IMG/VR virus record: IMGVR_UViG_3300030419_003879 | Location: 1-23,119 of that record | Direction: 5' to 3' (one strand) | Length of the DNA: 23,119 nucleotides | From: a virus | Shown here: one piece after another, positions 13,533 through 20,453 of the stretch | How the letters are laid out: the number at the start of each line of letters is the position of its first letter | How positions within the stretch are numbered: the first letter of the stretch is position 1 | The notes under the pieces: generated by a model | The model's database searches: none | What the model was told of the DNA's origin: nothing | Seen by the model: only the letters and a program-made list of their open reading frames with translations | Position numbers and translations under genes: made by a program

Positions 13533-14856
13533 TCAAGTACTCTCGGGTGAGCCGGATGCCCCTACACTTTCTGAACTACTGAAAGCAGCGAAGGAATCAC
13601 ACGAGAAAGGAAAGCAGAATGGGCCAGAAGGTGGTGTACTTTCTCGATTGGAGATCACCACAACAAGAGACGGCAGTGACAAGATCGTCTCATCGGTCCC
13701 AAACCTCATTACAATTTTCAAGTACGACCGTCGTTGGAAGACACGTATCTGGCTGAACACTTTCAGAAACGTCATCACGTTTGATGGTGCAGACTTCAAG
13801 GACACTGACTCTACAAGAATCAAGCAGTGGATGCACCGTCACTACAACGTGCACTTCAGTACTGACTGCATCATCGAGTCAGTTGGCTTGGTAGCAGAGG
13901 ACAATGGACGAAACCCACTGACGGAGTGGCTCAATGAGATTTCTTGGGATGGCACCCCCAGAGTCGATGAGTGGCTAATCCGTGCTGTAGGAGCCGAAGA
14001 CACGAAGCTGAATAGGGAAATGGGTCGTCGGTGGCTCATCCAATGCGTTGCACGAGCGCTCAGACCTGGCATTAAGGCCGACTGCGTACTCATCTTAGTT
14101 GGACCACAGGGAGCAAGGAAAAGCACGACGTTCAGGCTGCTTGCGTCAGACGAGTACTTCTGCGATACCCCCATGGACATTGGTTCATCCAACGCCTACA
14201 TGCAGATTCACAAAGCATGGATCTACGAAGTAGCGGAACTTGACTCAATCCGACGTGCTCACAACTCTGCAACCAAAGCATTCTTGTCAGCTCAAGACGA
14301 CACCTTCAGGCTTCCATATGCTCGCATGACAACTACACTGAAGCGCCACACGGTGTTTTGTGGAACCACAAACAAGGGTGAGTTCATCACCGATATGACT
14401 GGCTCTCGACGCTACTGGCCCGTTCAGGTCGGAAAGATCGATACTGAATGGACGGTGAACAACCGAGCGCAGGTTTGGGCAGAGGCAGTTGTTGCATTCA
14501 ACAATGGCGAGAAGTGGTATCTTGAAAACGAGGCAGAGCAGGCTCTTGAAAAACAGTCATCCGATTTCCGCCAGTACGACCCTTGGCATGAAGTCATCGA
14601 GAAGTGGCTCATCGGTTTCGGTATGAGTGTCTCTACGAGCGAGATCATGTCGAAAGGGCTTAGCCTTGAGAAATACCAGATGACTCGCACTAATGAGATG
14701 CGGGTGGCAGATATCATGCGCCAGCTGGGGTACGACAAGGTTCGTCGAAGAGTTGCAGGCCAAAGAGTTTACTTGTGGGAGAAGTGCAGGGAAGACAACA
14801 TCATTCCCATAGTGAAACCAGAACTTGTTGAACATGCTGAAAATGGAGAGACCTGA
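13519..14856 (+). CDS. VirE/VapE-type replicative helicase, 445 aa
   Basis: GTG 13519 follows GGAGG at 13509-13513; ATG 13507 has no SD. The core matches VirE/VapE-type P-loop ATPases: LNEISWDGTPRVDEWL, Walker A GPQGARKST (195-203), Walker B-like WIYEVAELD (234-242), then FCGTTNKGEFITDMTGSRRYW with the sensor and arginine finger. In the Walker A loop Arg replaces the second Gly, a variant I recall in phage members. The C-terminus (372-422) is a winged helix, IMRQLGYDKVRRRVAGQ. It probably unwinds DNA at the origin, guided by that domain. Confidence 0.92.
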   Translation: MPDLDQVLSGEPDAPTLSELLKAAKESHEKGKQNGPEGGVLSRLEITTTRDGSDKIVSSVPNLITIFKYDRRWKTRIWLNTFRNVITFDGADFKDTDSTRIKQWMHRHYNVHFSTDCIIESVGLVAEDNGRNPLTEWLNEISWDGTPRVDEWLIRAVGAEDTKLNREMGRRWLIQCVARALRPGIKADCVLILVGPQGARKSTTFRLLASDEYFCDTPMDIGSSNAYMQIHKAWIYEVAELDSIRRAHNSATKAFLSAQDDTFRLPYARMTTTLKRHTVFCGTTNKGEFITDMTGSRRYWPVQVGKIDTEWTVNNRAQVWAEAVVAFNNGEKWYLENEAEQALEKQSSDFRQYDPWHEVIEKWLIGFGMSVSTSEIMSKGLSLEKYQMTRTNEMRVADIMRQLGYDKVRRRVAGQRVYLWEKCREDNIIPIVKPELVEHAENGET

Positions 14857-15464
14857 TGCCGACTGAAGTGCTTACGTGTGACTCAAGAGATGTGATGGAA
14901 ACCATCGACATGTACCTCACAGAGGACGACAAAGATTCAATCTTCGGAAAGCTAAAGGCAAAACGCATTCGATCAGTTCATGGCGGTGACCGGTTCCTCA
15001 CGCACTCTATTGCCAACAAGGTAAAGAAGTTCGTTGAAGATGGTCACTACGTTGCATTCATCGCATACGGCGTTGACTACATGCTGTTCGAAAAGCCAGG
15101 TTCATTCAGCACACAGACGTTTACATGCCATGAAGAACTGACCAACGTGGTTCATGAGATTTGCTACCAGTTCTACCAGGATGGCGGCGAAATCGACGAC
15201 GAGACGCTTGATAGAATCTATGCTTGGTTGATGATCAGCCCCTATGCTGCGATGTCTATGACTGAGGATGTCCGTCATGAACTTCACAAGGCTGTCGATT
15301 TCTTCTGGGTATGCACTGCTACAGGCAACAGAGCTCTGGCCACTCAGTGCTATGATCGTGGAAAGGACATGACCAACCGCTCAATACAGCACTGGATGGA
15401 CAACGTGCTCATCATGGCAAAAGGGTGTGGGTACACCAACATCATCCAACCACAGGAACTCTGA
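14856..15464 (+). CDS. Hypothetical helical protein, 202 aa
   Basis: Its ATG overlaps the helicase stop by one base (TGATG). The product is acidic and helical (ETIDMYLTEDDKDSIFGKLK, FDDETLDRIYAW-like segments), with aromatic residues and several cysteines spread along its length but no CxxC. No family was recognised. There is no signal peptide or membrane segment. Tight coupling to the helicase suggests a replication accessory role, for example a loader or clamp-type partner; this is inference from position. Confidence 0.7.
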   Translation: MPTEVLTCDSRDVMETIDMYLTEDDKDSIFGKLKAKRIRSVHGGDRFLTHSIANKVKKFVEDGHYVAFIAYGVDYMLFEKPGSFSTQTFTCHEELTNVVHEICYQFYQDGGEIDDETLDRIYAWLMISPYAAMSMTEDVRHELHKAVDFFWVCTATGNRALATQCYDRGKDMTNRSIQHWMDNVLIMAKGCGYTNIIQPQEL

Positions 15465-15691
15465 TGTCGGATTTGAAGGAGATCCAAAGGATTTGGACCA
15501 TGCCAGATGGTTGGAGTGTTCGTGTTGGAGGCAAGCACATGGAAGTGCTGGACTTGGACGGCGAGGTCGTCGCTCAAACAATGACGCAGATCTCCGTCAT
15601 CGAAACCATTCAGAAGCACCTGCAAACGCAGGACTCTATTGGTGCCGCTGGAATGTTGATGACGAGCCTTAAGAAGCCAATCGAAGGCTGA
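15464..15691 (+). CDS. Hypothetical small protein, 75 aa
   Basis: ATG 15464 overlaps the previous stop (TGATG). The sequence has a beta-hairpin-like start (GWSVRVGGKHMEVLDLDGEVV) followed by a helix (VIETIQKHLQTQ). The function is unknown. It is the last gene of the primase operon and its stop abuts, with no spacer, the stop of the leftward H1-like gene, so transcription converges here. Confidence 0.65.
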   Translation: MSDLKEIQRIWTMPDGWSVRVGGKHMEVLDLDGEVVAQTMTQISVIETIQKHLQTQDSIGAAGMLMTSLKKPIEG

Positions 15692-15937
15692 TTACTTCTT
15701 AGCAGTCTTCTTCTTGGCGGGTGCCTTCTTAGCCGGTGCCTTCTTGGCTGGCGCCTTCTTGGCGGGTGCCTTCTTGGCGGGTGCCTTCTTGGCCGGCTTT
15801 GGTGCCGCAAGTTCGGCTTCCAGTTGGTCGATGTACCTGAAAAGTACAGGAACTACGTCAGTCAGCTGATAGCCATGACGGCAGCTCTTGACCTTAGTCA
15901 CGATTCGCATTGCATCGACTTTATCTTTGAGACTCAT
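15692..15937 (-). CDS. H1-like Lys/Ala/Pro-rich DNA-binding protein, 81 aa
   Basis: The frame is open from codon 15985, but ATG 15937 has GGAGTGGACA just upstream. The first 50 residues are a small helical domain (MSLKDKVDAMRIVTKVKSCR, YIDQLEAELA). The last 30 are about six repeats of the (A)PAKKA type, the kind of basic tail found in histone H1, chlamydial Hc2 and some HU proteins. It would bind DNA non-specifically and may compact DNA. The tail is encoded by a 15-base tandem repeat. It lies 14 bases after the regulator gene in one leftward operon. Confidence 0.8.
   Translation of the reverse strand: MSLKDKVDAMRIVTKVKSCRHGYQLTDVVPVLFRYIDQLEAELAAPKPAKKAPAKKAPAKKAPAKKAPAKKAPAKKKTAKK
15721..15795. 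repeat. 15-base tandem repeat encoding the basic tail
   Basis: Five copies of a 15-base unit related to GTGCCTTCTTGGCGG run head to tail, with single-base changes mostly in the third codon positions. They encode the Pro-Ala-Lys-Lys-Ala units of the leftward H1-like protein. Copy number could change by slippage or recombination. Confidence 0.9.
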
Positions 15938-15951
15938 TGTCCACTCCAATC

Positions 15952-16191
15952 TTAAGAACGCAGACTGGAATTCAAACCAGGCCACTCTCTTACAGAGACT
16001 ACACCACCGGTTGCTTTTTCGATACCAATCGCCAGTGGCAACGATGGTGTCTTTCGCCCATTTTCAAGGTCACGAAGGTATCCAATGCTTAAACTTAAAT
16101 CGAACTCACCCAGTTGTTCATTGAGCCACTTCGTAAATGCGACTCGAGTACTTTTTCCGGGCAAACTTTTTCGGTAGGTTTCGACAACCAT
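15952..16191 (-). CDS. Cro/CI-like XRE-type regulator, 79 aa
   Basis: ATG 16191 has AAGGTGTGTCTA upstream; two earlier in-frame starts lie inside the operator region. The sequence KSTRVAFTKWLNEQLGEF, then LSIGYLRDLENGRKTPSLPLA, then IEKATGGVVSVREWPG is a typical small Cro-like helix-turn-helix; 'I.KATGG.V.V' is the usual last part of the fold. It faces YqaJ-RecT divergently, with a palindrome between them. It probably represses one or both directions, as in lysis-lysogeny switches, though no integrase is seen here. Confidence 0.85.
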   Translation of the reverse strand: MVVETYRKSLPGKSTRVAFTKWLNEQLGEFDLSLSIGYLRDLENGRKTPSLPLAIGIEKATGGVVSVREWPGLNSSLRS

Positions 16192-16224
16192 TAGACACAC
16201 CTTATCAATCAAAAGTAGCGCATA

Positions 16225-16239
16225 GGACATGTTTTGTCC
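16225..16239. promoter_or_regulatory. Operator-like palindrome GGACA-N5-TGTCC
   Basis: GGACATGTTTTGTCC at 16225-16239 has perfect 5-base arms around a 5-base centre. It lies between the regulator start (16191) and the TTGACA of the rightward promoter (16258), about 20 bases upstream of that box. It is probably bound by the regulator next to it. The half-site GGACA also occurs in the repeats at 815-915. Confidence 0.6.
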
Positions 16240-16257
16240 ACAACGGGGTGTGGCTCC

Positions 16258-16286
16258 TTGACACACTTAGGGTAAGGTAGTACCTT
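16258..16286 (+). promoter_or_regulatory. Promoter for the YqaJ-RecT operon
   Basis: A perfect TTGACA at 16258-16263, a 17-base spacer, and TACCTT at 16281-16286 (weak -10). The ATG at 16307 is 20 bases downstream with AAAGGAGAAA before it. The GGACA/TGTCC palindrome sits just upstream. Confidence 0.65.
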
Positions 16287-16306
16287 GGCCAAAGGAGAAA
16301 ACAACC

Positions 16307-17278
16307 ATGAACCAAGCTGAAAGAGAGGCCTGGCTTGCTGAACGCAAGAAAGGTCTGGGTGGCACCGACATTGCCTGCATTATGATGGCTGGCGCTGATG
16401 CAGCTGAAAAGGTTGGTTGTTTCGAGGGAAGTGTATTCAAGCTTTGGTCCGAGAAAACGGGCATTTATGCATCGGAGTCTTCTGACAATCAGATCCTGAT
16501 GCGTGGCCGAGTCATGGAGAAGTACGTTTGTGAGTTGTACGAGCTCCATCTTGGGGAGGGATGTCGCCTTTGGGAGAAGGGATTGACTTGGCATCCGACA
16601 CGGCCACGCATCTTTGGGACTCCAGATAGTTTGGTAGAGCATAATGGCATCACATTCGGAATGGATGCAAAGACTCGTCGCCGCAGAAACGGATGGGGCA
16701 AGAGTGGGACCACCGACGTACCACTAGATGTAGAGTTGCAGATGCGAGTCTACATGGAGATCTTCGACGCGCCGTATTGGGATATTGCGACTCTCTTTAA
16801 TCTCGATGACTTCAGGGTGTACCGTCTCATGCGAGACGAGGAACTGGGGCAACAGATTCTCGATGTGGCTGACGAATGGTGGGAAAAGCACGTAGTGGGA
16901 GAAGTACCTCCGCCACCTGATGGCACAGATATGTGTAGAGAGACGCTCGGTAAACTGCATCCAAGGGTCAAAGATGATGTACTGCGTCCTGCCACTGTTG
17001 CAGAGCGCGACTTGTACGAGAAGCTCTTGAAAGTCCGCCAGGAGCATAAAGAGGTTGTAGAGAGAAAGAACGAACTCGAGAACCGGCTTCGGCACTGTAT
17101 TGGTGAGTCATTGGGAATAGCTGCTGTAGCAACGTGGAAGCCCACAGCTCCAAGAAAGACATTTGATAAAAAGAAGTTCAGCGCTGACCACCCGAAACTA
17201 TACGAAGAATACGTTAACGAGAAGCCTGGAAACCGCATGCTTCGAATCATGGAGCCACGAAATGACAACAGCGATTAG
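16307..17278 (+). CDS. YqaJ-type exonuclease, 323 aa
   Basis: A phage 5'-3' exonuclease of the YqaJ/lambda-exo type, which resects double-strand ends for the annealase. Seen motifs: LGGTDIA (17-23), RGRVMEKYV with E71, GTPDSL with D107, MDAK with D120 and K122, and QMRVYME with Q145, the usual order of the PD-(D/E)xK core. The C-terminal third has a coiled helix (RQEHKEVVERKNELENRL) and a basic end. ATG 16307 follows AAAGGAGAAA. It overlaps the RecT start by 17 bases, so the nuclease and annealase are made together. Confidence 0.93.
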   Translation: MNQAEREAWLAERKKGLGGTDIACIMMAGADAAEKVGCFEGSVFKLWSEKTGIYASESSDNQILMRGRVMEKYVCELYELHLGEGCRLWEKGLTWHPTRPRIFGTPDSLVEHNGITFGMDAKTRRRRNGWGKSGTTDVPLDVELQMRVYMEIFDAPYWDIATLFNLDDFRVYRLMRDEELGQQILDVADEWWEKHVVGEVPPPPDGTDMCRETLGKLHPRVKDDVLRPATVAERDLYEKLLKVRQEHKEVVERKNELENRLRHCIGESLGIAAVATWKPTAPRKTFDKKKFSADHPKLYEEYVNEKPGNRMLRIMEPRNDNSD

Positions 17279-18149
17279 TACACGGGACAAGCTTGCTTCT
17301 CTCAATCAGTTCCTTGGAACAAAGCGCGATAGCCTTTTGGAAATTGCCCCGAGCGGGACAGACGTTGACCGTATCATTCGAGTCGCAATGTTTGAGGCAT
17401 CAAAGAATGAGCGGCTTGTACAGTGCTCACCTAGTTCGATCTACTTGGCATTAGCTAAAGCCTGCGAACTGAATCTTGTTGCCGGTGGAGTCCTGCATCG
17501 CGCGTCTCTCATTCCCATGTGGAACTCAAAGAAGAAGACATACGATGCTGAACTGATCATTCAATACACCGGCTTGATGGACCTTGCGAAACGCTCTGAA
17601 GAAGTTGCTCATTTCGTTTCTCGTGTGGTCTATGAAAACGATGAGTTTGAGCATTACTTTGATCTTGAGAGTGGTGATGTCTTGAAGCATCGAGTCAATC
17701 ATGATGACCCAGGTGACCTGAAACTGGCCTATGCCGTGTGCTACTACACGGACGGACGGAGACAGGTTGAAGTGATGTCAAAGCGTCAAATCAACCAGAT
17801 CCGAAAATCATCCAGAAGTGGTGACAGTGGACCATGGGTTCAACACGCTGCTGAGATGTGGAGAAAGACCGTCATTCGTCGCATCTGCAAGTATTTGACG
17901 CTGACTCCCGAAGCCTCTGCCGTACTTGAACATGATATTAAGTCGGACTTTGGTGATGACGAATGGGTTGACACTGCCAACAATGGGCATGGAGAACCAG
18001 TTAAGGATAGTGGTACAATCGAACAGAACATTATTGATGTCCAACCGGACGAGAAACCCAAGAAGCAACGGAAGTCAAAGGTTAAGAACTTGGTGGAGAA
18101 AGCCAAGAAGAACGATCTTCCAGAGCCAGAAGCAGACTTTACTGATTAG
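17262..18149 (+). CDS. recT: RecT-type single-strand annealing protein, 295 aa
   Basis: ATG 17262 has GGAG 7 bases upstream; the longer frame from TTG 17163 lies inside yqaJ. Typical RecT features are PSSIYLALAKACELNLVAG near the start, LIQYTGLMDLAKRS, SRVVYENDEFE, SKRQINQIRKSS, then GPWVQHAAEMWRKTVIRRICKYL. The protein anneals complementary single strands made by the YqaJ exonuclease. The C-terminal 50 residues or so are a low-complexity, lysine-rich linker and an acidic end that may bind SSB. The TAG stop is part of the next SD (TAGGAGAA). Confidence 0.94.
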   Translation: MTTAISTRDKLASLNQFLGTKRDSLLEIAPSGTDVDRIIRVAMFEASKNERLVQCSPSSIYLALAKACELNLVAGGVLHRASLIPMWNSKKKTYDAELIIQYTGLMDLAKRSEEVAHFVSRVVYENDEFEHYFDLESGDVLKHRVNHDDPGDLKLAYAVCYYTDGRRQVEVMSKRQINQIRKSSRSGDSGPWVQHAAEMWRKTVIRRICKYLTLTPEASAVLEHDIKSDFGDDEWVDTANNGHGEPVKDSGTIEQNIIDVQPDEKPKKQRKSKVKNLVEKAKKNDLPEPEADFTD

Positions 18150-18157
18150 GAGAACCG

Positions 18158-18832
18158 ATGTCCCTTATTGACCAGGCCAGCGCCAGCAAGAACCCACACA
18201 AGCCCCGCATGGCTGAGACAGCCGGAACGGTTGAGAACCCAAAGATCATCCAAACGACTGAGTTCATGTCTCAGCTGCGAGGTGTGCTGGAGAATAATGT
18301 TCTCGACAAGAAGACTCAGAAGCAGTGGAAGGACTATCGCCACCGTTTGAAGAAGGCACATTGGCCGCTTGAGGGTTTGACCAACAAGGTTGATGGCGAG
18401 ACTTGGAAAACAATGTGTGAGGCTGTTCTCACTTCTATGGTCAAGCACATCAACAACTCTCAGCCGAATGGTGAGTGGAAGCTGGGAGAATATGAAATCG
18501 ACATTCGGCCAGACGCCAATGGCAACGAGTCTATCGTTATTGCTTGCAAGTGGATTGATGCGAACAACGCTCACGACCTTCGATATCAGAACGGAGTTCC
18601 TGCAGTTGATGTCAACATCAACATGGCCGACTCCAACAAGGAACTGATTGAAGCTATCTCTAAGAAGCAAGACGATTCAAATGATGACGAGCTCAAGGAA
18701 TTGATGAAGCAGTTCATCGCTACTATGGCTGGCAAGGCTGTGGAAGAAGCGAAGAAAGATGAGCCTGCAGATGCGCCTACGGTTGCGCCTGCGGAGGACA
18801 TCGACGATCTTGCTGAAGACTTTGAAGGGTAG
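18158..18832 (+). CDS. Conserved RecT-linked hypothetical protein, 224 aa
   Basis: Its ATG lies 8 bases after the recT stop, behind TAGGAGAA. The first part is basic and helical (KKTQKQWKDYRHRLKKAHW), and the middle has a mixed alpha-beta look (WKLGEYEIDIRPDANGNES). The last 60 residues are acidic, ending DIDDLAEDFEG, resembling an SSB-type or anti-DNA tail. The family was not recognised. Position in the YqaJ-RecT operon suggests a recombination partner, for instance a nuclease regulator or annealing cofactor; this is inference. Confidence 0.75.
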   Translation: MSLIDQASASKNPHKPRMAETAGTVENPKIIQTTEFMSQLRGVLENNVLDKKTQKQWKDYRHRLKKAHWPLEGLTNKVDGETWKTMCEAVLTSMVKHINNSQPNGEWKLGEYEIDIRPDANGNESIVIACKWIDANNAHDLRYQNGVPAVDVNINMADSNKELIEAISKKQDDSNDDELKELMKQFIATMAGKAVEEAKKDEPADAPTVAPAEDIDDLAEDFEG

Positions 18833-18837
18833 CATCT

Positions 18838-18922
18838 CCTCTGGTCCTCCTGACATGCCACACCATTAGTTTTTTTAAGCAGTGGGGGATATGTGGACCC
18901 TGCCGTCAGGAGGACTCAGAGG
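18838..18922. repeat. Long inverted repeat, 17-bp stem with large loop
   Basis: CCTCTG (18838-18843) plus GTCCTCCTGAC (18844-18854) pairs with GTCAGGAGGAC (18905-18915) plus CAGAGG (18917-18922); only one bulged T at 18916 breaks the stem. The 50-base loop contains CCACA/TGTGG, which can extend the fold, and a run of seven T residues. It begins directly after the stop at 18832. It could be a structured RNA 3' end or a DNA site such as a packaging or recombination signal. It does not have the form of a normal intrinsic terminator. Confidence 0.7.
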
Positions 18923-18942
18923 CTTGCTGATAGGGCGAAAGT

Positions 18943-19122
18943 ATGCGGATGATTCGTCACTGGGTTCGAGGTGATCGACATCGTATGGAAGATGGTCGAT
19001 TGATGTTTCGGTCTGCATGTGGGCGATGGATACGCAGGAAACAATCAGCTGTTCCTGACCAAGTGACTTGCAAGCAATGCAAACGATACTTGTCGAGAGT
19101 CATTGGTGGAAAATCGCGTTAA
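18943..19122 (+). CDS. Short zinc-ribbon ORF, 59 aa
   Basis: ATG 18943 to TAA 19120-19122 encodes a basic peptide starting MRMIRHWVRGDRHR. It ends with a cysteine pattern: ACGRW near residue 26, then VTCKQCKRYL near 42-51. One Cys followed by CxxC and a His/Arg-rich start is common in short phage zinc-ribbon proteins of unknown function. AGGG lies about 7 bases before the ATG. It lies between a long inverted repeat and a run of hairpins, and is probably a real small gene. Confidence 0.62.
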   Translation: MRMIRHWVRGDRHRMEDGRLMFRSACGRWIRRKQSAVPDQVTCKQCKRYLSRVIGGKSR

Positions 19123-19306
19123 ACAACTTCAGTGGTCTTTTTACGTCCCGTTTTCAGGCCACTATTCCAACACAAATGCCCGTGAGGGCACTAATGCTGG
19201 GGTGACATGAGCCCGCTGGTGGATTGGCCACTGGCGGGTTTTTCAACGGGATCCGCAGATTGAACCCCGTTCAGGTGTCGCGGCCAGGACGGGGTTATCT
19301 CTTGAT
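19123..19306. other. Hairpin-rich gap before the membrane gene
   Basis: No gene is seen. Four perfect or near-perfect hairpins follow each other: AGTGGTC/GGCCACT (19131-19163, 19-base loop), TGCCC/GGGCA with a GTGA loop (19177-19190), the terminator at 19212-19243, and AACCCCGT/ACGGGGTT (19263-19296, 18-base loop). The density suggests a structured RNA leader or 3' region. Confidence 0.55.
19212..19243 (+). terminator. Rho-independent terminator
   Basis: An 11-bp stem, CCCGCTGGTGG at 19212-19222 with CCACTGGCGGG at 19228-19238 (two wobble pairs), encloses loop ATTGG and is followed by TTTTT. It should end rightward transcription from the recombination operon. Confidence 0.88.
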
Positions 19307-19606
19307 ATGGCACGATGTGGACGATGCGGACTTTGGGCTAAGTACCCACCAAACTGGAAAGAGCAGAAGTACGCTGGTGTGTGCATGTGGTATCGCTTTC
19401 GCCTTCCTGAAGATCAGGTGTACAAGAAGCGAAAGTGCTCTGAGTTCTTTGAGGCAATGCCTCACTGGAATGAGCAGCAGCATTGGAACTACGCGACTCG
19501 ACACGATGATTTGGGGCGCAGTTGGCGTGCCAGTAGACGAGCCTTGATCTTCTCGCTGTTCTCACTGGTATTGTCCGCCGCCGGGCTTGCGTTCAAATTT
19601 ATCTAG
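19307..19606 (+). CDS. Zinc-ribbon protein with C-terminal membrane segment, 99 aa
   Basis: MARCGRCGLWAKYPP has a CxxC near the start, with more cysteines at GVC and KKRKC, which fits one zinc site. Residues of about 79-98 (ALIFSLFSLVLSAAGLAF) form one C-terminal membrane helix, so the N-terminal zinc part would face the cytoplasm. ATG 19307 lacks a clear SD; the 19263-19296 hairpin is just upstream. It follows a terminator, so it needs its own promoter. The TAG stop shares CTAG with the leftward gene's stop. Confidence 0.65.
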   Translation: MARCGRCGLWAKYPPNWKEQKYAGVCMWYRFRLPEDQVYKKRKCSEFFEAMPHWNEQQHWNYATRHDDLGRSWRASRRALIFSLFSLVLSAAGLAFKFI

Positions 19607-19878
19607 GAGTCTTTGTTCTCAATCATCTTAGCAATGTCTTTCTTGAGCTGGTCCTGCTTCTTCGACTCAATGATGACATCGAGCTTGGCGTTGTTTGACG
19701 AAAGCTGCTCAGCAATATCAGATGCTACTGACTCGCTCTTGGCCATGACTCGGTCAAGACGCTTCTGCGCAAACCAGTTGGTGGCGATCAAGTAGATGGC
19801 GAAGATGCCCATCGCTCCGTACTCCAGCAGTGCGGTGACTACACTGCTGGTGGTATCGGATACAACCTCGCCTTCCAT
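19603..19878 (-). CDS. Single-span holin-like membrane protein, 91 aa
   Basis: Residues of about 17-36 (LLEYGAMGIFAIYLIATNWF) form one membrane helix, followed by a charged coiled-coil-like C-terminus (KRLDRVMAKSESVASDIAEQL). The design resembles small BhlA/UviB-type holin-like proteins, which also place one helix before a charged tail. ATG 19878 overlaps the lysin stop by one base. Its stop is the reverse of the same CTAG used by the rightward gene. It probably helps release or activate the lysis enzyme, but this is not proven. Confidence 0.65.
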   Translation of the reverse strand: MEGEVVSDTTSSVVTALLEYGAMGIFAIYLIATNWFAQKRLDRVMAKSESVASDIAEQLSSNNAKLDVIIESKKQDQLKKDIAKMIENKDS

Positions 19879-20453
19879 TAGTCCTGTGGCTCGTCGATCA
19901 AGGTGTAAGTGAACTGCGGGCCATAGGTCTCAGCGGACTTCTCGACGATGGCCATGAACGCAGCAAAGTCATCGGCGTTTGCCCAGACTTGGCAGCCAGC
20001 TGACCACTTGTCTACTTCAGTAGAGTGAGAGCCTGCCTTGTGCAGATTAATGCCCCAGTAACCGTCCTGCTCAGTAGCAGGGTCCATATCGAGGATGTCG
20101 TCCTTGTTGTTGTCCCGATATACACAAACGCGACCACCGGTCTGCACCAGCGCCTTGTACTTGCCGCGATGAAGACCAATCTTGTGTGACCCCCGATACT
20201 GGCCGGGCACAAGAATCGCTGTTCCCTTGACGTTCATTGGGTGCTCTCGCCAGTAGGTGCCAGGGTCTGTTGTGCAGTGCCAAGTACGAGTGACCCATCC
20301 GTGCTCATCCTTGTAGACCACATACATATGGTCGTTAAACTTATTGGCGTTGTCGTCAGGCGTGCGGACACCGATGATATTCAGGTTGTATAGTCCATTC
20401 TCAAAAACGGCATGGCCTAAGGATTCGACATGGTCAAGGATTTGAGGTCTCAT
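19878..20453 (-). CDS. L,D-transpeptidase-like lysis protein, 191 aa
   Basis: Its hallmark is GYWGINLHKAGSHS followed by KWSAGCQVWAN: H138 and C154 in the SxGC arrangement match the YkuD-type catalytic Cys-His pair that cuts or joins peptidoglycan cross-links. Upstream, PMNVKGTAILVPGQYRG and IGLHRGKYKALVQ match phage members I recall. No signal peptide is seen, so export would need a holin. It overlaps the gene upstream (20450-20740) by ATGA and the holin-like gene downstream by one base. It is the likely endolysin. Confidence 0.82.
   Translation of the reverse strand: MRPQILDHVESLGHAVFENGLYNLNIIGVRTPDDNANKFNDHMYVVYKDEHGWVTRTWHCTTDPGTYWREHPMNVKGTAILVPGQYRGSHKIGLHRGKYKALVQTGGRVCVYRDNNKDDILDMDPATEQDGYWGINLHKAGSHSTEVDKWSAGCQVWANADDFAAFMAIVEKSAETYGPQFTYTLIDEPQD

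Noticed and set aside
15706-15800. Possible CRISPR-like repeats
   Set aside because: The 15-base units are head to tail without spacers and encode the basic protein tail.
19224-19547. Rightward 107-aa frame crossing the terminator
   Set aside because: It begins inside the terminator stem and overlaps the zinc-ribbon membrane gene in another frame, without SD or motif.
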